A stretch of DNA of 64,000 bases from Vibrio diabolicus (GTDB lineage Bacteria > Pseudomonadota > Gammaproteobacteria > Enterobacterales > Vibrionaceae): positions 310,001-374,000 of the forward strand of contig CCKK01000018.1 in assembly GCA_001048675.1 (NCBI GenBank). The letters run 5' to 3'. The notes below the pieces were generated by a model that saw only the letters and a list, made by a program, of their open reading frames with translations, was not told the origin of the DNA and did not search any database. Position numbers and translations under genes: made by a program. Shown piece by piece: positions 1 to 9,669 of this stretch. Numbering within the stretch: position 1 is the stretch's first letter; the number at the start of each line of letters is the position of its first letter.

Positions 1-26
1 ATTGTGCACAATAATATTTAGGATTC

Positions 27-821
27 ATGGATAGCTTAATAGCCATCGCGGCCGCCATACTTTATGTTTTGGCGATTGCGACCATCATACCCGGACTCTC
101 ACAGCAGTCAGGAATCAAAGCAAAAACAGTGTTTGCTAGTGCTGCCTGTGCGCTTGTTTTTCATGCGTGGATTTTGAGTGATCTGATTTTTGATGGTTCA
201 GGTCAAAACCTTAGTATTCTAAACGTAGCCTCTTTGATCAGTTTTATTATTTCTCTGGTCATGAGCCTTGCTATGTTGAAAAATCGGTTGTGGTTTTTAT
301 TGCCTGTCGTTTATAGCTTTGCTGCCATCAATTTATCTGCTGCCACATTTTTGCCAAGCACGTTTATCAAGCACCTAGAGAATGATCCTAAGCTACTCAT
401 TCACATTTCTTTTGCGCTGTTCTCATACGCAACTTTAACTATCGGTGCACTCTACGCACTTCAGCTGGCTTGGTTGGATCACAAACTGAAAACAAAAAAA
501 TCTTTGGCGATTAACCCAAACCTGCCGCCTTTATTAATGGTAGAGCGTCAGCTATTCAAAATCATTTTGATCGGTAACTTATTGTTAACTGGCACGCTCA
601 TTACTGGCTTTGTCTTTGTGCAGGATATGTTTGCTCAAGGTAAAGCTCATAAAGGCATTCTTTCTTTCATCGCTTGGATTGTGTACTCAATACTGCTTTG
701 GGGTCATTATCAAAAAGGTTGGCGTGGTAGAAAAGTTACTTGGTTCGCTGTCGCAGGGGCAACGCTGTTAACTCTGGCGTATTTTGGCAGTCGCTTTGTG
801 AAAGAAATCATCTTGAATTAA
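27..821 (+). CDS. ypjD: Inner membrane protein YpjD, CcsA/cytochrome c assembly-like
   Basis: A 264-residue protein made almost entirely of hydrophobic helices (about eight segments), of the CcsA/CcmC-like cytochrome-c-assembly superfamily. The C-terminal stretch with WGHYQKGWRGRK followed by a final helix is typical of YpjD. In enterobacteria ypjD lies next to the CNNM transporter gene, as here, and usually beside ffh, which would lie just left of this window. A haem-related role is suggested by the family, but its exact function is not established. The ATG at 27 follows an AGGA ribosome binding site about 4 bases upstream. A short hairpin (821-838) at the stop codon may be a weak terminator, because only a poor T-tract follows. 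Confidence 0.85.
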   Translation: MDSLIAIAAAILYVLAIATIIPGLSQQSGIKAKTVFASAACALVFHAWILSDLIFDGSGQNLSILNVASLISFIISLVMSLAMLKNRLWFLLPVVYSFAAINLSAATFLPSTFIKHLENDPKLLIHISFALFSYATLTIGALYALQLAWLDHKLKTKKSLAINPNLPPLLMVERQLFKIILIGNLLLTGTLITGFVFVQDMFAQGKAHKGILSFIAWIVYSILLWGHYQKGWRGRKVTWFAVAGATLLTLAYFGSRFVKEIILN

Positions 822-945
822 GGAGCTCTAGGGCTCCTATCCTTTATATTTTAGGCTAGATAAAATACAGTACGCCTTAACCCTTTGACTTAACGGACTT
901 ACTCAACCGTTATATAACCCAATACTTACAAGGAACAGCAACGTT

Positions 946-2214
946 TTGGACGACATCTCTACGGGTATCTTGTTTGCGCTACTCGCGTGTCTTATCGTCA
1001 TATCAGGTTACTTTTCCGGCTCAGAAACAGGGATGATGTCTCTGAACCGTTATCGCTTAAAGCACTTAGCCAAAAATGGGCATAAAGGCGCTAAGCGAGT
1101 CGAAAGGCTATTAGACCGTCCAGATCGTTTGATTGGTCTTATTCTTATCGGCAACAACCTCGTTAATATTCTCGCGTCCGCCATCGCGACCATTATTGGT
1201 ATGCGTTTGTATGGTGATTTAGGTGTCGCTATCGCAACCGGTGCACTGACTATGGTTGTATTGGTTTTTGCTGAAGTTACCCCAAAAACAATTGCAGCGC
1301 TGTACCCTGAACGCGTGTCTTACGCGAGCAGTATCCTACTGACCATATTGATGAAGTTACTATCGCCTTTGGTGATGCTCGTTAACTTTATTACGAATGG
1401 CTTTATTCGTTTACTTGGCGTAAAAGCGGATCACTCAGTAGAAGACCATCTTAGTTCCGATGAGCTGCGTACCGTAGTAAACGAAGCTGGCGGCTTGATC
1501 CCTCGCCGACACCAAGACATGTTGGTGTCTATTTTGGATCTTGAGCACGTCACTGTGAACGACATCATGGTGCCACGTAATGAGATTACCGGTATCGATA
1601 TTAATGATGACTGGAAATCCATCGTTCGTCAGCTTACCCACTCACCACATGGACGCATTGTTTTTTATCGTGACCAAATTGATGAAGTGGTTGGCATGCT
1701 GCGCCTGCGTGAAGCTTACCGCCTGATGCTGGAAAAAAACGAGTTCAATAAAGAGACGCTATTACGTGCCGCGGATGAAGTCTATTACATCCCGGAAGGT
1801 ACGCCACTAAACGTGCAAATGTTAAAGTTCCAACGCAACAAACAGCGTATTGGTCTGATTGTTGATGAGTATGGCGACATTATTGGCTTGGTGACATTGG
1901 AAGATATTCTGGAAGAGATCATTGGCGAATTCACGACCTCGATTTCTCCAAGCCTTTCTGATGAAATCAGTCCTCAAGGTGACGGAAGCTTCCTCATTGA
2001 AGGCAGCACCAATATCCGAGATATCAACAAAGGCCTGAAATGGGACTTACCAACGGATGGCCCAAGAACGTTAAACGGTCTTATTTTGGAGCACCTGGAA
2101 GATATTCCAGAGAGCCATTTAAGCGTGAGAGTGGCTGGTCATCCAATGGAGCTTGTTGAGATTGAAGAAAACCGCATCAAGCTCGTTCGTGTTTATCCTA
2201 AAAAGAAAAAATAG
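946..2214 (+). CDS. corB: CNNM/CBS-domain transporter CorB (YfjD)
   Basis: A 422-residue HlyC/CorC-family membrane protein. The first roughly 150 residues form a CNNM (DUF21) domain with four hydrophobic segments and the FSGSETGMMSLNRYR motif. A pair of CBS domains follows at about 200-330 (NDIMVPRNEITG, then GLIVDEYGDIIGLVTLEDILEEIIGE), then a CorC/HlyC C-terminal domain. The family is linked to magnesium and cobalt efflux or resistance and to sodium-coupled Mg2+ export. I infer that role here. The start is TTG at 946, preceded by AAGGAACAG; no ATG fits the homologous N-terminus. Its neighbours are ypjD upstream and a shared bidirectional terminator downstream. Confidence 0.9.
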   Translation: MDDISTGILFALLACLIVISGYFSGSETGMMSLNRYRLKHLAKNGHKGAKRVERLLDRPDRLIGLILIGNNLVNILASAIATIIGMRLYGDLGVAIATGALTMVVLVFAEVTPKTIAALYPERVSYASSILLTILMKLLSPLVMLVNFITNGFIRLLGVKADHSVEDHLSSDELRTVVNEAGGLIPRRHQDMLVSILDLEHVTVNDIMVPRNEITGIDINDDWKSIVRQLTHSPHGRIVFYRDQIDEVVGMLRLREAYRLMLEKNEFNKETLLRAADEVYYIPEGTPLNVQMLKFQRNKQRIGLIVDEYGDIIGLVTLEDILEEIIGEFTTSISPSLSDEISPQGDGSFLIEGSTNIRDINKGLKWDLPTDGPRTLNGLILEHLEDIPESHLSVRVAGHPMELVEIEENRIKLVRVYPKKKK

Positions 2215-2261
2215 CCTCTATCTACAACTCACGATGAGAAAAACTCAACGAATAAAAAAAT

Positions 2262-2290
2262 AAAAGAGCCTGATCATGTCAGGCTCTTTT
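2262..2290. terminator. Bidirectional rho-independent terminator, corB/luxS
   Basis: A 12-bp perfect stem (2262-2273 with 2279-2290) and a 5-base loop, with A-runs on one side and T-runs on the other. It lies between the convergent corB (+) and luxS (-) and can serve both. Confidence 0.85.
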
Positions 2291-2329
2291 AGTTCTGGAT
2301 AAATATGCTTCTTGATAAGTTTTTAGCAA

Positions 2330-2848
2330 CTAGTCGATGCGCAGCTCTTTTAGCATCGATTCAGGCAAAGCAAGTTCATCATTTTTGTTCACCGATACAC
2401 CAGCATCCAAAATACTCTTCGCGATTTGTTGTGCTTCTTCTAAAGAGTGCATCGCTGCCGTACCACATTGGTATTCGTTGAGTTCAGGGATCTTGCTCTG
2501 GCTTTCTACCTTTAGTACGTCTTCCATTGCCGCAATCCAAGCATCCGCTACTTGCTGCTCTGATGGAGTGCCGATCAGGCTCATGTAAAAGCCGGTGCGG
2601 CAACCCATAGGCGAAATATCGATGATCTCAACAGAATCGCTGTTTAGGTGATTGCGCATAAAACCTGCATAAAGGTGCTCTAGTGTATGGATACCTTTTT
2701 CAGAAAGGATGTCTTTGTTTGGCGCGGTAAAGCGTAAATCGAAGACAGTAATCGTGTCCCCTTTTGGGGTCTGCATGGTTTTCGCCACTCGCACTGCCGG
2801 TGCATTCATGCGAGTGTGGTCCACGGTAAAACTATCGAGTAAAGGCAT
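2330..2848 (-). CDS. luxS: S-ribosylhomocysteine lyase LuxS (AI-2 synthase)
   Basis: LuxS cleaves S-ribosylhomocysteine to homocysteine and DPD, the precursor of autoinducer-2. It therefore serves both the activated methyl cycle and quorum sensing. With the start at 2848 the protein is 172 residues, the standard length, beginning [14 protein letters not shown]. The metal ligands are visible: H54 and H58 in HTLEH and C128 in EYQCGT; the catalytic cysteine is C83 in [15 protein letters not shown] lies 6 bases before this ATG. A start 57 bases further upstream is open but has no family support. Downstream of gshA and the transglycosylase gene on the same strand, it may be co-transcribed with them. 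Confidence 0.98.
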   Translation of the reverse strand: MPLLDSFTVDHTRMNAPAVRVAKTMQTPKGDTITVFDLRFTAPNKDILSEKGIHTLEHLYAGFMRNHLNSDSVEIIDISPMGCRTGFYMSLIGTPSEQQVADAWIAAMEDVLKVESQSKIPELNEYQCGTAAMHSLEEAQQIAKSILDAGVSVNKNDELALPESMLKELRID

Positions 2849-2932
2849 TACATCTCTCCTGATTGTAACTCCAATACCTCTCGGTACTGGATAAATGTCA
2901 TTCATCCCTACAGCACATAAACAGGCTGTGGG

Positions 2933-3544
2933 TTAAAAGAACCAGCTGCTGTTGTCTTCCAATTCCTGACGACATTGCTTCAGCTGCCAGCCATAAGTTT
3001 TTGCAGTTTGTTCAACACGTCGAGCGACTTTGAGCAAACTGGGCTTTCGCTTATAAGTACCTCGCTTGTACCCACCTCGACCTTCATGATAAGCCAGATA
3101 TTGACTGTATGGGTCCCATAACGAAATCCCTAGTTGGCGCCTCGTTTCGTGAGTATACCAACCGACAAACATCATTGAATCATCAAAGTTGGTACGAGAA
3201 CCGCCCTGACCCGTCGCATCTTGGAAATCTTCCCAAGCAGGATCTTGAGCTTGAGCGTAACCATACGCACTGCTGACTCGTCCCCAAGGGATAAATCCCA
3301 ATAAATAGTCTTTGGGTGGTTTCGCATCGTGCCGAAAGCTGCTTTCTTGTTTAATAATAGCCATAGCGACATGAATGGGAGTTCCCCACTTTTCTTCCAT
3401 ATCTTTGGCATCATCATACCAGCCGGATTTCTCTCGAAATATCTCACATAAATTATTCTGCTGCTTTGGCGGTGCCGTGGCACAACCTGTAAGTAACATA
3501 CTTCCGAGTACCGATACTACTAACGGTTTAATGTTCAATCCCAC
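2933..3544 (-). CDS. Lytic transglycosylase (SLT domain) lipoprotein
   Basis: A 203-residue putative lipoprotein: a short hydrophobic signal ends in a lipobox LLTGC with acylated C21. The mature part carries an SLT-type lysozyme-like fold, with the catalytic glutamate in IIKQESSF (E67), an aromatic SSAYGYAQAQ segment and a late YLAYHEGRGGY motif. Such enzymes cleave murein glycan strands to 1,6-anhydro products. Distant EmtA/MltC-type proteins are alternatives, but the small size fits the Vibrio transglycosylase-SLT group. It lies 18 bases downstream of gshA and upstream of luxS, so a three-gene operon is likely. No specific symbol can be assigned. Confidence 0.85.
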   Translation of the reverse strand: MGLNIKPLVVSVLGSMLLTGCATAPPKQQNNLCEIFREKSGWYDDAKDMEEKWGTPIHVAMAIIKQESSFRHDAKPPKDYLLGFIPWGRVSSAYGYAQAQDPAWEDFQDATGQGGSRTNFDDSMMFVGWYTHETRRQLGISLWDPYSQYLAYHEGRGGYKRGTYKRKPSLLKVARRVEQTAKTYGWQLKQCRQELEDNSSWFF

Positions 3545-3562
3545 CCAACCTTTACCTATTCA

Positions 3563-5131
3563 CTACTGCTTCAGATAAGCAAAGTAATCTTCCAAAAAAT
3601 CATCAAAAGATAGCGTGTCACTTTGTTCCGCTTGCTTTTGCTTTTCTACTGACGACGCCACTTCCGTTTCCATCGTATCTTGCGAGTAGTACTGATAACC
3701 GTGAGCTAGATTTTCCTCGCGGTACTTCATGCCAAGCGCACAGCCGACTTTACCTAACCCACCAAGCTCTTTCGTCAGCTCTAATAGTTGACCTGAAATC
3801 GTTAGTTCTGGGTTATCAATCCATGTCTCGAGTTTATTACACACATCTTGGTATGCACTGCCACCAGCAGCCATATCCATTTGCTGTGCTATCTGACGCA
3901 GCTCGACAAACACTCGATGCGCCCAATCTTGCAGAGATAGACGTTCACCTTGGCAACCAATTTGAAGCATTAGCCCTTTTTCACGACCAGAAACAATGAC
4001 TTTGTTCCAGTTGTCGCGCCAACACTCTAATTCACAGTTGTCCATTGGATCCGAGTCTGACAAGGCCGCCCAAGTCAGGAAGAGATCAAGGAATCGTACT
4101 TGCTCTTCATCCAACCCCACTGCGCTGAATGGGTTAACGTCTAGAGAGCGAACTTCAATGTACTCAACCCCACCGCGTCGTAACGCATCTGAAGGCTTCT
4201 CACCACTTTTCGACACGCGTTTCGGGCGAATTGGAGCGTATAGCTCGTTCTCAATTTGTAAAATATTGGAATTAAGCTGGCGGTATTCACCGTCCACTTT
4301 GACGCCTATTTTCGCAAACTCTTCTGATGGGTGACGAATCGCATCGCTCAAACCATCCAGATACTGATCAATGCTGTTAGAGCCAATTTTCAGTACACTT
4401 TGCGCACTATTGGTGTAGCCCAGATCGCTCAAACGCAAAGACGTCGATTTCGGCAAATACAAAGTGCCGCCAATTTTCTCGAATGGCAGATCGGTTTCAC
4501 GACCTTGAATAAAAGAGCCGCATAACGCTGGCGATGCACCGAAGAAATACGGAATCATCCAACCAAAACGGTAATAGTTACGGATCAGCGCAAAGTAGGC
4601 ATCAGACTTAGCATCTTGGCGGGCTTGTTCATCTTGCTCGCCGTATAGCGCATCCCAAAATGTCTCAGGGAACGAGAAGTTAAAATGCACACCTGAAATG
4701 ATTTGCATCAGGCTGCCATAGCGGCGTTTTAGGCCTTCTCGGTACAGGGTTTTCATTTTTGCTGCATTCGAAGAGCCGTACTGAGCAAGCTGAATATCCT
4801 CTTCCGAGCCAACATAACATGGCATAGAAAGAGGCCACATCTTTTCTTCACCCATTTTTGTCTGCGTGAAGTGATGGATATCTTTCAGTTGTGCCATCAG
4901 TTCTGGAATTTCATGTGACACAGGAGTAATGAACTCTAACAATGATTCAGAAAAATCAGTCGTGATCCATTGGTTTGTGAACGCTGAGCCTAACCCCTCT
5001 GGATGAGGTGTTGTTGCTAGATGTCCATCCTGACGATAGCGCAAAGTTTCTCGCTCAACACCGCGTCCAAACTGCTTAAATACTTCGGGGTTTGATGCAA
5101 CTTTTTTTAGTCGCGCAGCAAAATCAGTCAA
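3563..5131 (-). CDS. gshA: Glutamate-cysteine ligase GshA
   Basis: A 522-residue proteobacterial glutamate-cysteine ligase (type 1), which joins glutamate to cysteine in an ATP-dependent reaction as the first step of glutathione synthesis. It is the family length and has the expected N-terminus ([24 protein letters not shown]) and the active-site segments [18 protein letters not shown] and [16 protein letters not shown]. It is the first gene of the presumed gshA-transglycosylase-luxS group, which would couple thiol metabolism to the homocysteine-producing LuxS step. Its 5' side holds two abutting perfect inverted repeats (5208-5276). Confidence 0.97.
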   Translation of the reverse strand: MTDFAARLKKVASNPEVFKQFGRGVERETLRYRQDGHLATTPHPEGLGSAFTNQWITTDFSESLLEFITPVSHEIPELMAQLKDIHHFTQTKMGEEKMWPLSMPCYVGSEEDIQLAQYGSSNAAKMKTLYREGLKRRYGSLMQIISGVHFNFSFPETFWDALYGEQDEQARQDAKSDAYFALIRNYYRFGWMIPYFFGASPALCGSFIQGRETDLPFEKIGGTLYLPKSTSLRLSDLGYTNSAQSVLKIGSNSIDQYLDGLSDAIRHPSEEFAKIGVKVDGEYRQLNSNILQIENELYAPIRPKRVSKSGEKPSDALRRGGVEYIEVRSLDVNPFSAVGLDEEQVRFLDLFLTWAALSDSDPMDNCELECWRDNWNKVIVSGREKGLMLQIGCQGERLSLQDWAHRVFVELRQIAQQMDMAAGGSAYQDVCNKLETWIDNPELTISGQLLELTKELGGLGKVGCALGMKYREENLAHGYQYYSQDTMETEVASSVEKQKQAEQSDTLSFDDFLEDYFAYLKQ

Positions 5132-5207
5132 AATGAGGTTCGCTTATATTGGGAGCAGGACACTTATCACAAAGGACAAGCGTAAGCTAAGTTATTGATA
5201 TTTAATG

Positions 5208-5276
5208 CATCTAGATAAATAACCCACGAAAAGTCGCTTATCTAGATGAATAGCGGAGAAACGTTTCTCCGCTATT
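5208..5276. repeat. Two abutting perfect inverted repeats between gshA and the M16 gene
   Basis: First unit: an 11-bp arm CATCTAGATAA at 5208-5218 with its exact complement at 5238-5248 and a 19-base loop. Second unit, directly attached: a 28-bp perfect palindrome at 5249-5276 with 14-base half AATAGCGGAGAAAC. It lies between the gshA 5' side and the stop codon of the M16 peptidase. Neither arm is followed by a clear T-run, so it is not a textbook terminator. The second hairpin could still end the M16 transcript, or the pair could be a small repetitive element. Confidence 0.75.
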
Positions 5277-5287
5277 AAATGTGTACT

Positions 5288-8131
5288 CTATCGAATGATT
5301 TCAAGCTCTTCTACGTCTTTCCCCAACTTTTCTAATTGAGGACGCAGTGATTTAGCATCACCAACGACGATAATTTGATAGTCATTTGGATCAAACCACT
5401 TTTGAGCCAGTGCATTCAAAGTCTGCTTATCGACTTTTTCTACGATAGCGTTTCTTTGCTGCAAGTAATCTTGATCGAGGTTGTACTTAAGAATATCACT
5501 GATGAGTTCCGCTTTTTGTGTTGGCGTTTCATATTTCAGTGCATCTTTTTGACCGACCGCTTGACGCATAAATTTCATCTCTTCATCAGTAATTCCTGAC
5601 TGCGAGTATTCATTTAGCTCATTTTCCATCTCAATGATAGAAGCAACCGTTGCATCCGCTCGTACTTGCGCGGTGAAAACAACCGAGCCAGTTTCTGGAT
5701 TTCCAGAGAAGTAACCGTAAGCGCCGTATGTGTAACCCTTGTCTTCACGTAGGTTTTGGTTAATGCGGCTATTGAAGTTTCCAGCTAAGTTGAAGTTTGC
5801 CAGTTGGCTCAGGTAAAAATCGCCCGTTGCATCGTAAGGCATACCCTGACGAACCATCATGACCACACTTTGTGGTGCACCTGGTTTATCAACAAGATGG
5901 ATCTTTTGCTCACCTAATGCAGCGATGCTTTGCGGTGCATACAATGGTGCAGCTTCATCCTGCCAGTTTTTCCAGAACGTCAGTTGCTGTTCAATTTCCT
6001 GTTGATCAATGTCACCAACAACGACGATTTGTGCACTTTGTGGCGTGTAATGCTTCGAGTAGAATTCACGGACATCATCCAACGTTAGTGCACTGACACC
6101 TGCTTGCGTGCCGTCTTTTGGTCGAGCAAAGACAGAGTCCCCATAGAGCACCTGGCGAGTCGCTTGTGATGCCATCCAACTTGGGTTTTGATGCTCATAC
6201 ACAAGGCCTTCTAGCGCTTGCATCTTCACTCGCTCAAAGTCTGCTTGCTTGAATGCAGGAGACAGCAACATCTCTTCGACAATTTTCAACGTCGGCTCTA
6301 AGTTCTTTTCTAAAGCAGAAACGCTGATGTTTGTTGTGTAGCCCGTTGCATTCACGGAGATGACACTACCTAGTTTATCGAGCTCAGCTTGAATCTCTTC
6401 GACACTACGTTTCGTTGTGCCTTCTTGCAACATTGCTGCGGTCAACTGGGCAAGACCTTCTTTGCCCTTTTCAACAAAACGTGTTCCCGCAGGTAAACTA
6501 AACTGCATCATGACCGTTGGTGTTTCATCGCTAACCGCACCAAGCAATTCCGAGCCATTATTGAAATGAAGCTCGTACAACTCAGGCATCGTCGCTTTCA
6601 CTGGCTCCCCTACAGGCGGTTGCACAGAGCGATCGAAGTTATCGGTCGCACGACGATACGCCAATTGATCATCAGTGATCTTCTCGTATTCTGGTAGCGT
6701 ACGCTTTGGCGTCACAAAGGTCGCTGGTTTTACGACAAGGTCAGTTTTTCCTTTTGGTACCACGCTTAGGGTCACTTTGTTCTTACCTTGGATAAAATCC
6801 GTATACGCTTTTTCTACCGATGCAGGCGTGACTGCGCGGATCTGCTCAAGCTGTTGCTCAAGACGGTCTGGATCGCCGAAGAATGTCTCGTTGGATGCCA
6901 ACTGCGTTACTTTGCCTTTAACACTTTCTAATGCAAAAATAGCATCCGCTTCCGCCTTACCCTTCAATTGTTCAAGGCGATCTTCTGTCACGCCTTTTTC
7001 AGCAAACTGATTGAGTGACTGTAAAAGCTCGTCGTACAGTTTTGATAGATCGCCTTTGTCCCCAGAGTCACCCATTGCATAAACGTAAAAGTTACACGCC
7101 AGTTCTGCACAGTCATGGAATGAGCCCGCATCGACGGCTTTTTGAGTCTTGACTAAGTCTTGGTAGAGCACGCTGTTTGTACCGCCACCTAGCACTTCAG
7201 ATAGCGTATCGAGAGACGCTTGGCTTTCTTCGCCGTTGTAAGTTGTTGGCCACGCGATCATCACCATCGGTTGTTGAATCCGATCTTCTAGCGTGATGTA
7301 TTTGTCTTCTTGCAGTTTTGCAGGTTGTTTCGGCGCATTTTCAACCTCTGGCCCACGAGGAATCGAACCGAAGTACTTATTTACCCACTCAAGAGTTTGT
7401 TCAACGTCTAAGTCCCCACCGATAGTGATAGTCGCATTGTTTGGGCCATACCAACGTAAGAAAAACGCTTTGAGATCGTTCACATCAACACGATCAAGAT
7501 CTTCAACATAACCAATAGTTTGCCACGAATACGGATGACCTTCAGGATATAGCGCTTCGGACATGCGCTCCCAAATTAAGCCATAAGGACGATTATCGTA
7601 ACGCTGAGCTCGCTCATTTTTTACAGTAGAACGCTGAATTTCAAATTTGCGTTGAGAAACCGCATCCAGCAAAAAGCCCATACGGTCAGACTCTAACCAC
7701 AGCATTTTCTCTAGCTGGTTAGCAGGGACAGTTTCAAAGTAGTTAGTACGATCGCGGTTTGTTGTACCATTTAACGTGCCGCCAGCCTCTGTGATTATTT
7801 TGAAGTGCTCTTGGTCACCAACGTTCTCTGAACCTTGGAACATCATGTGCTCAAAGAAATGCGCAAAACCAGACTTACCCACTTCTTCACGAGCTGAACC
7901 AACATGGTAAGTCACATCCACATGGACCAATGGGTCGGAATCTTCAGGAGCTAAGATCACCGTTAAGCCATTATCGAGTTTATACTTTTGGTATGGAATC
8001 TTAACTTTGCCTTCTTCCGCTTTCGATGACTCGACGAAAGTTACCCCTTTCGGCAGTGATGAAACTGGCGTATTTGATGCACAGCCCGTGATCACCAAAA
8101 GTGAACACGCGCCAACCCAAAACATCTTCAT
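5288..8131 (-). CDS. M16 family zinc metallopeptidase lipoprotein (pitrilysin/insulinase-like)
   Basis: A 947-residue two-repeat M16 peptidase, probably membrane-anchored: the N-terminal hydrophobic stretch ends in ITGC, a lipobox with C17. The first half carries the inverted zinc motif HFFEH (H91-H95) with the distal glutamate in VKNERAQ (about E173), so it should be the catalytic half. The second half (from about residue 520) is a homologous repeat without the motif, containing the R/Y segment YTYGAYGYF. The family degrades peptides in the periplasm or outer envelope; the substrate is unknown. An unrelated DedA-like gene follows upstream, with only 9 bases between them. Confidence 0.93.
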   Translation of the reverse strand: MKMFWVGACSLLVITGCASNTPVSSLPKGVTFVESSKAEEGKVKIPYQKYKLDNGLTVILAPEDSDPLVHVDVTYHVGSAREEVGKSGFAHFFEHMMFQGSENVGDQEHFKIITEAGGTLNGTTNRDRTNYFETVPANQLEKMLWLESDRMGFLLDAVSQRKFEIQRSTVKNERAQRYDNRPYGLIWERMSEALYPEGHPYSWQTIGYVEDLDRVDVNDLKAFFLRWYGPNNATITIGGDLDVEQTLEWVNKYFGSIPRGPEVENAPKQPAKLQEDKYITLEDRIQQPMVMIAWPTTYNGEESQASLDTLSEVLGGGTNSVLYQDLVKTQKAVDAGSFHDCAELACNFYVYAMGDSGDKGDLSKLYDELLQSLNQFAEKGVTEDRLEQLKGKAEADAIFALESVKGKVTQLASNETFFGDPDRLEQQLEQIRAVTPASVEKAYTDFIQGKNKVTLSVVPKGKTDLVVKPATFVTPKRTLPEYEKITDDQLAYRRATDNFDRSVQPPVGEPVKATMPELYELHFNNGSELLGAVSDETPTVMMQFSLPAGTRFVEKGKEGLAQLTAAMLQEGTTKRSVEEIQAELDKLGSVISVNATGYTTNISVSALEKNLEPTLKIVEEMLLSPAFKQADFERVKMQALEGLVYEHQNPSWMASQATRQVLYGDSVFARPKDGTQAGVSALTLDDVREFYSKHYTPQSAQIVVVGDIDQQEIEQQLTFWKNWQDEAAPLYAPQSIAALGEQKIHLVDKPGAPQSVVMMVRQGMPYDATGDFYLSQLANFNLAGNFNSRINQNLREDKGYTYGAYGYFSGNPETGSVVFTAQVRADATVASIIEMENELNEYSQSGITDEEMKFMRQAVGQKDALKYETPTQKAELISDILKYNLDQDYLQQRNAIVEKVDKQTLNALAQKWFDPNDYQIIVVGDAKSLRPQLEKLGKDVEELEIIR

Positions 8132-8140
8132 GTACTTTCC

Positions 8141-8602
8141 TTAAAATAATCCGAGATAGATGGCCGCAAGTAAGCTATACCTAGCAGCCTTTCCTAAAAA
8201 TATTAAAATCACGCAAGGCAGAAACTTCATTCTCAGCCACCCTGCGGCTAAACACAGCGGGTCTCCAATCACAGGTAACCAGCTAAAAAACAATCCCCAA
8301 TAGCCATACTTTGACAGCCACTTTAATGCGGTATGACCGTGCTTTTCTTCTTGCGCTTTGTTGGGAATCCACAAGCCAAGCCAATAATTTGTTAAGCCAC
8401 CAAGCGTATTGCCGATAGTGGCGACCATAATAATTGACGAAACGGAATATTGATTTAATGAGAGAGTGGCAACTAAGCCCGCCTCAGAACCACCAGGTAA
8501 CAAAGTGGCACTGAGAAAACCGGTCATGAAAAGCACCCATAATGCTGAATCTGAAAACCAAAGCGCTAAACTTTCAAAGCTCGTATTAAATGCTTCTAGC
8601 AT
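8141..8602 (-). CDS. yqaA: YqaA family DedA-like membrane protein
   Basis: A 153-residue integral membrane protein with the SNARE-associated/DedA (VTT) pattern: a re-entrant GFLSATLLPGGSEAGL segment, then TIGNTLGGLTNYWLG and a FFSWLPVIGDPLCLAAGWLRM segment with the conserved proline and glycine residues. YqaA proteins are short relatives of the DedA lipid scramblase/transporter superfamily; physiological function is unproven. Its start overlaps the 3' end of the upstream oxidoreductase gene by 7 bases, suggesting translational coupling. The M16 peptidase gene begins 9 bases after its stop. Confidence 0.85.
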   Translation of the reverse strand: MLEAFNTSFESLALWFSDSALWVLFMTGFLSATLLPGGSEAGLVATLSLNQYSVSSIIMVATIGNTLGGLTNYWLGLWIPNKAQEEKHGHTALKWLSKYGYWGLFFSWLPVIGDPLCLAAGWLRMKFLPCVILIFLGKAARYSLLAAIYLGLF

Positions 8603-9546
8603 GTCATATCAAGCAACACCTTGCCTCTGGTTCTTCCTGATTCAACTTGCTGGTGAGCAGCAATCACATCACTCATCGGATAAACCTGTTGAATTTCAGT
8701 CTTCAGTAAACCAACGCCAACCATGTACAACAAGGTATCTAATTGCGCTGGATCTGGCTCAACCAACATGCCGTTAGCCTCAAAGCCTAGGAGTTTGGCT
8801 TTTTCACAAATCAGCTCAGCTGTGATGGTTGGAACGGTTATGACTCTCGCACCGTCTTTCAGGCATTTAAGCGCATCTAACGCGGCATCTCCACCTACTA
8901 AATCAATCAAAACATCAACGTCTTCAACACGTTCTGACACTGGTGCAAATTGATAGTTCACTGCGTGAGCGCCAAGGGTAGCCAGGTAGTCTAAATTTCG
9001 TTCACTGCAGGTTGTAAAGACTTCCGCTTTAGTCGCGACCGCGATTTGTACCGCTAGGTGTCCAACGCCACCGGCTCCTGCGAGGATAAGTACGCGATCG
9101 TTTTCTGTCACATTGGCTTTGCTGAGTGCTTGTGCCGCAGTTTGGCCAGCCAACGGTAATGCTGCGGCAGCCTCTAAAGTAACTGAACTGGGAACATGAC
9201 TTAACTCAGCTTCTGGAACACATACGTACTGACTGTACCCACCTCCTCGAACTGGGAAACCGATAAATCCAGCCACCTCATCACCATCATTAAAACGCGA
9301 CGCCCCCTCTCCACAAGACACCACTTTTCCTGAGATGTCGTAACCTGGCACCCAAGGTAAATTATCTTTATTCTGCGCTGCTGCCCAACCGAGTCCGGCT
9401 CGAGTTTTAACATCAATAGGATTTACGCCTGAAAAAGCGACTTTTACTAAGACTTCACCAGGCTGTGGTGATGGTGTAGAAGCATGTTGAATCGCGAGTA
9501 CGTTGGCATCACCAAATTCAGTGATAACGATCTGTTTGTGTTCCAT
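8596..9546 (-). CDS. Zinc-independent alcohol dehydrogenase / quinone oxidoreductase-like protein
   Basis: A 316-residue medium-chain dehydrogenase/reductase resembling NADP-dependent quinone oxidoreductases. It has an N-terminal GroES-like domain (VKVAFSGVNPIDVKTR, WVPGYDISGKV) and a Rossmann domain with LILAGAGGVGHLAVQIA as the nucleotide-binding loop. It lacks the structural-zinc cysteine cluster. Substrate cannot be predicted. I chose the ATG at 9546 (MEHKQIVITEFGD), with AGGGA just upstream. The longer open frame to 9588 would start inside the oad terminator hairpin (9571-9594) and lacks family homology. The gene is coupled to yqaA by a 7-base overlap. Confidence 0.88.
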   Translation of the reverse strand: MEHKQIVITEFGDANVLAIQHASTPSPQPGEVLVKVAFSGVNPIDVKTRAGLGWAAAQNKDNLPWVPGYDISGKVVSCGEGASRFNDGDEVAGFIGFPVRGGGYSQYVCVPEAELSHVPSSVTLEAAAALPLAGQTAAQALSKANVTENDRVLILAGAGGVGHLAVQIAVATKAEVFTTCSERNLDYLATLGAHAVNYQFAPVSERVEDVDVLIDLVGGDAALDALKCLKDGARVITVPTITAELICEKAKLLGFEANGMLVEPDPAQLDTLLYMVGVGLLKTEIQQVYPMSDVIAAHQQVESGRTRGKVLLDMTC

Positions 9547-9570
9547 AAACCATTCCCTGCAAGAAAACAA

Positions 9571-9594
9571 AAAGGGATGCGAAAGCATCCCTTT
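9571..9594 (-). terminator. Terminator of the oadGAB operon
   Basis: A 10-bp stem (9571-9580 with 9585-9594) with a 4-base loop, followed on the minus strand by T5 and a T-rich stretch. It lies about 75 bases beyond the oadB stop codon. Confidence 0.85.
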
Positions 9595-9669
9595 GACTAT
9601 AAACCATTTTGTTCACCGAAGTTAATCGTGATTTTGTAAATTGGTTGATCATTCCATTTTCGGTAATGA

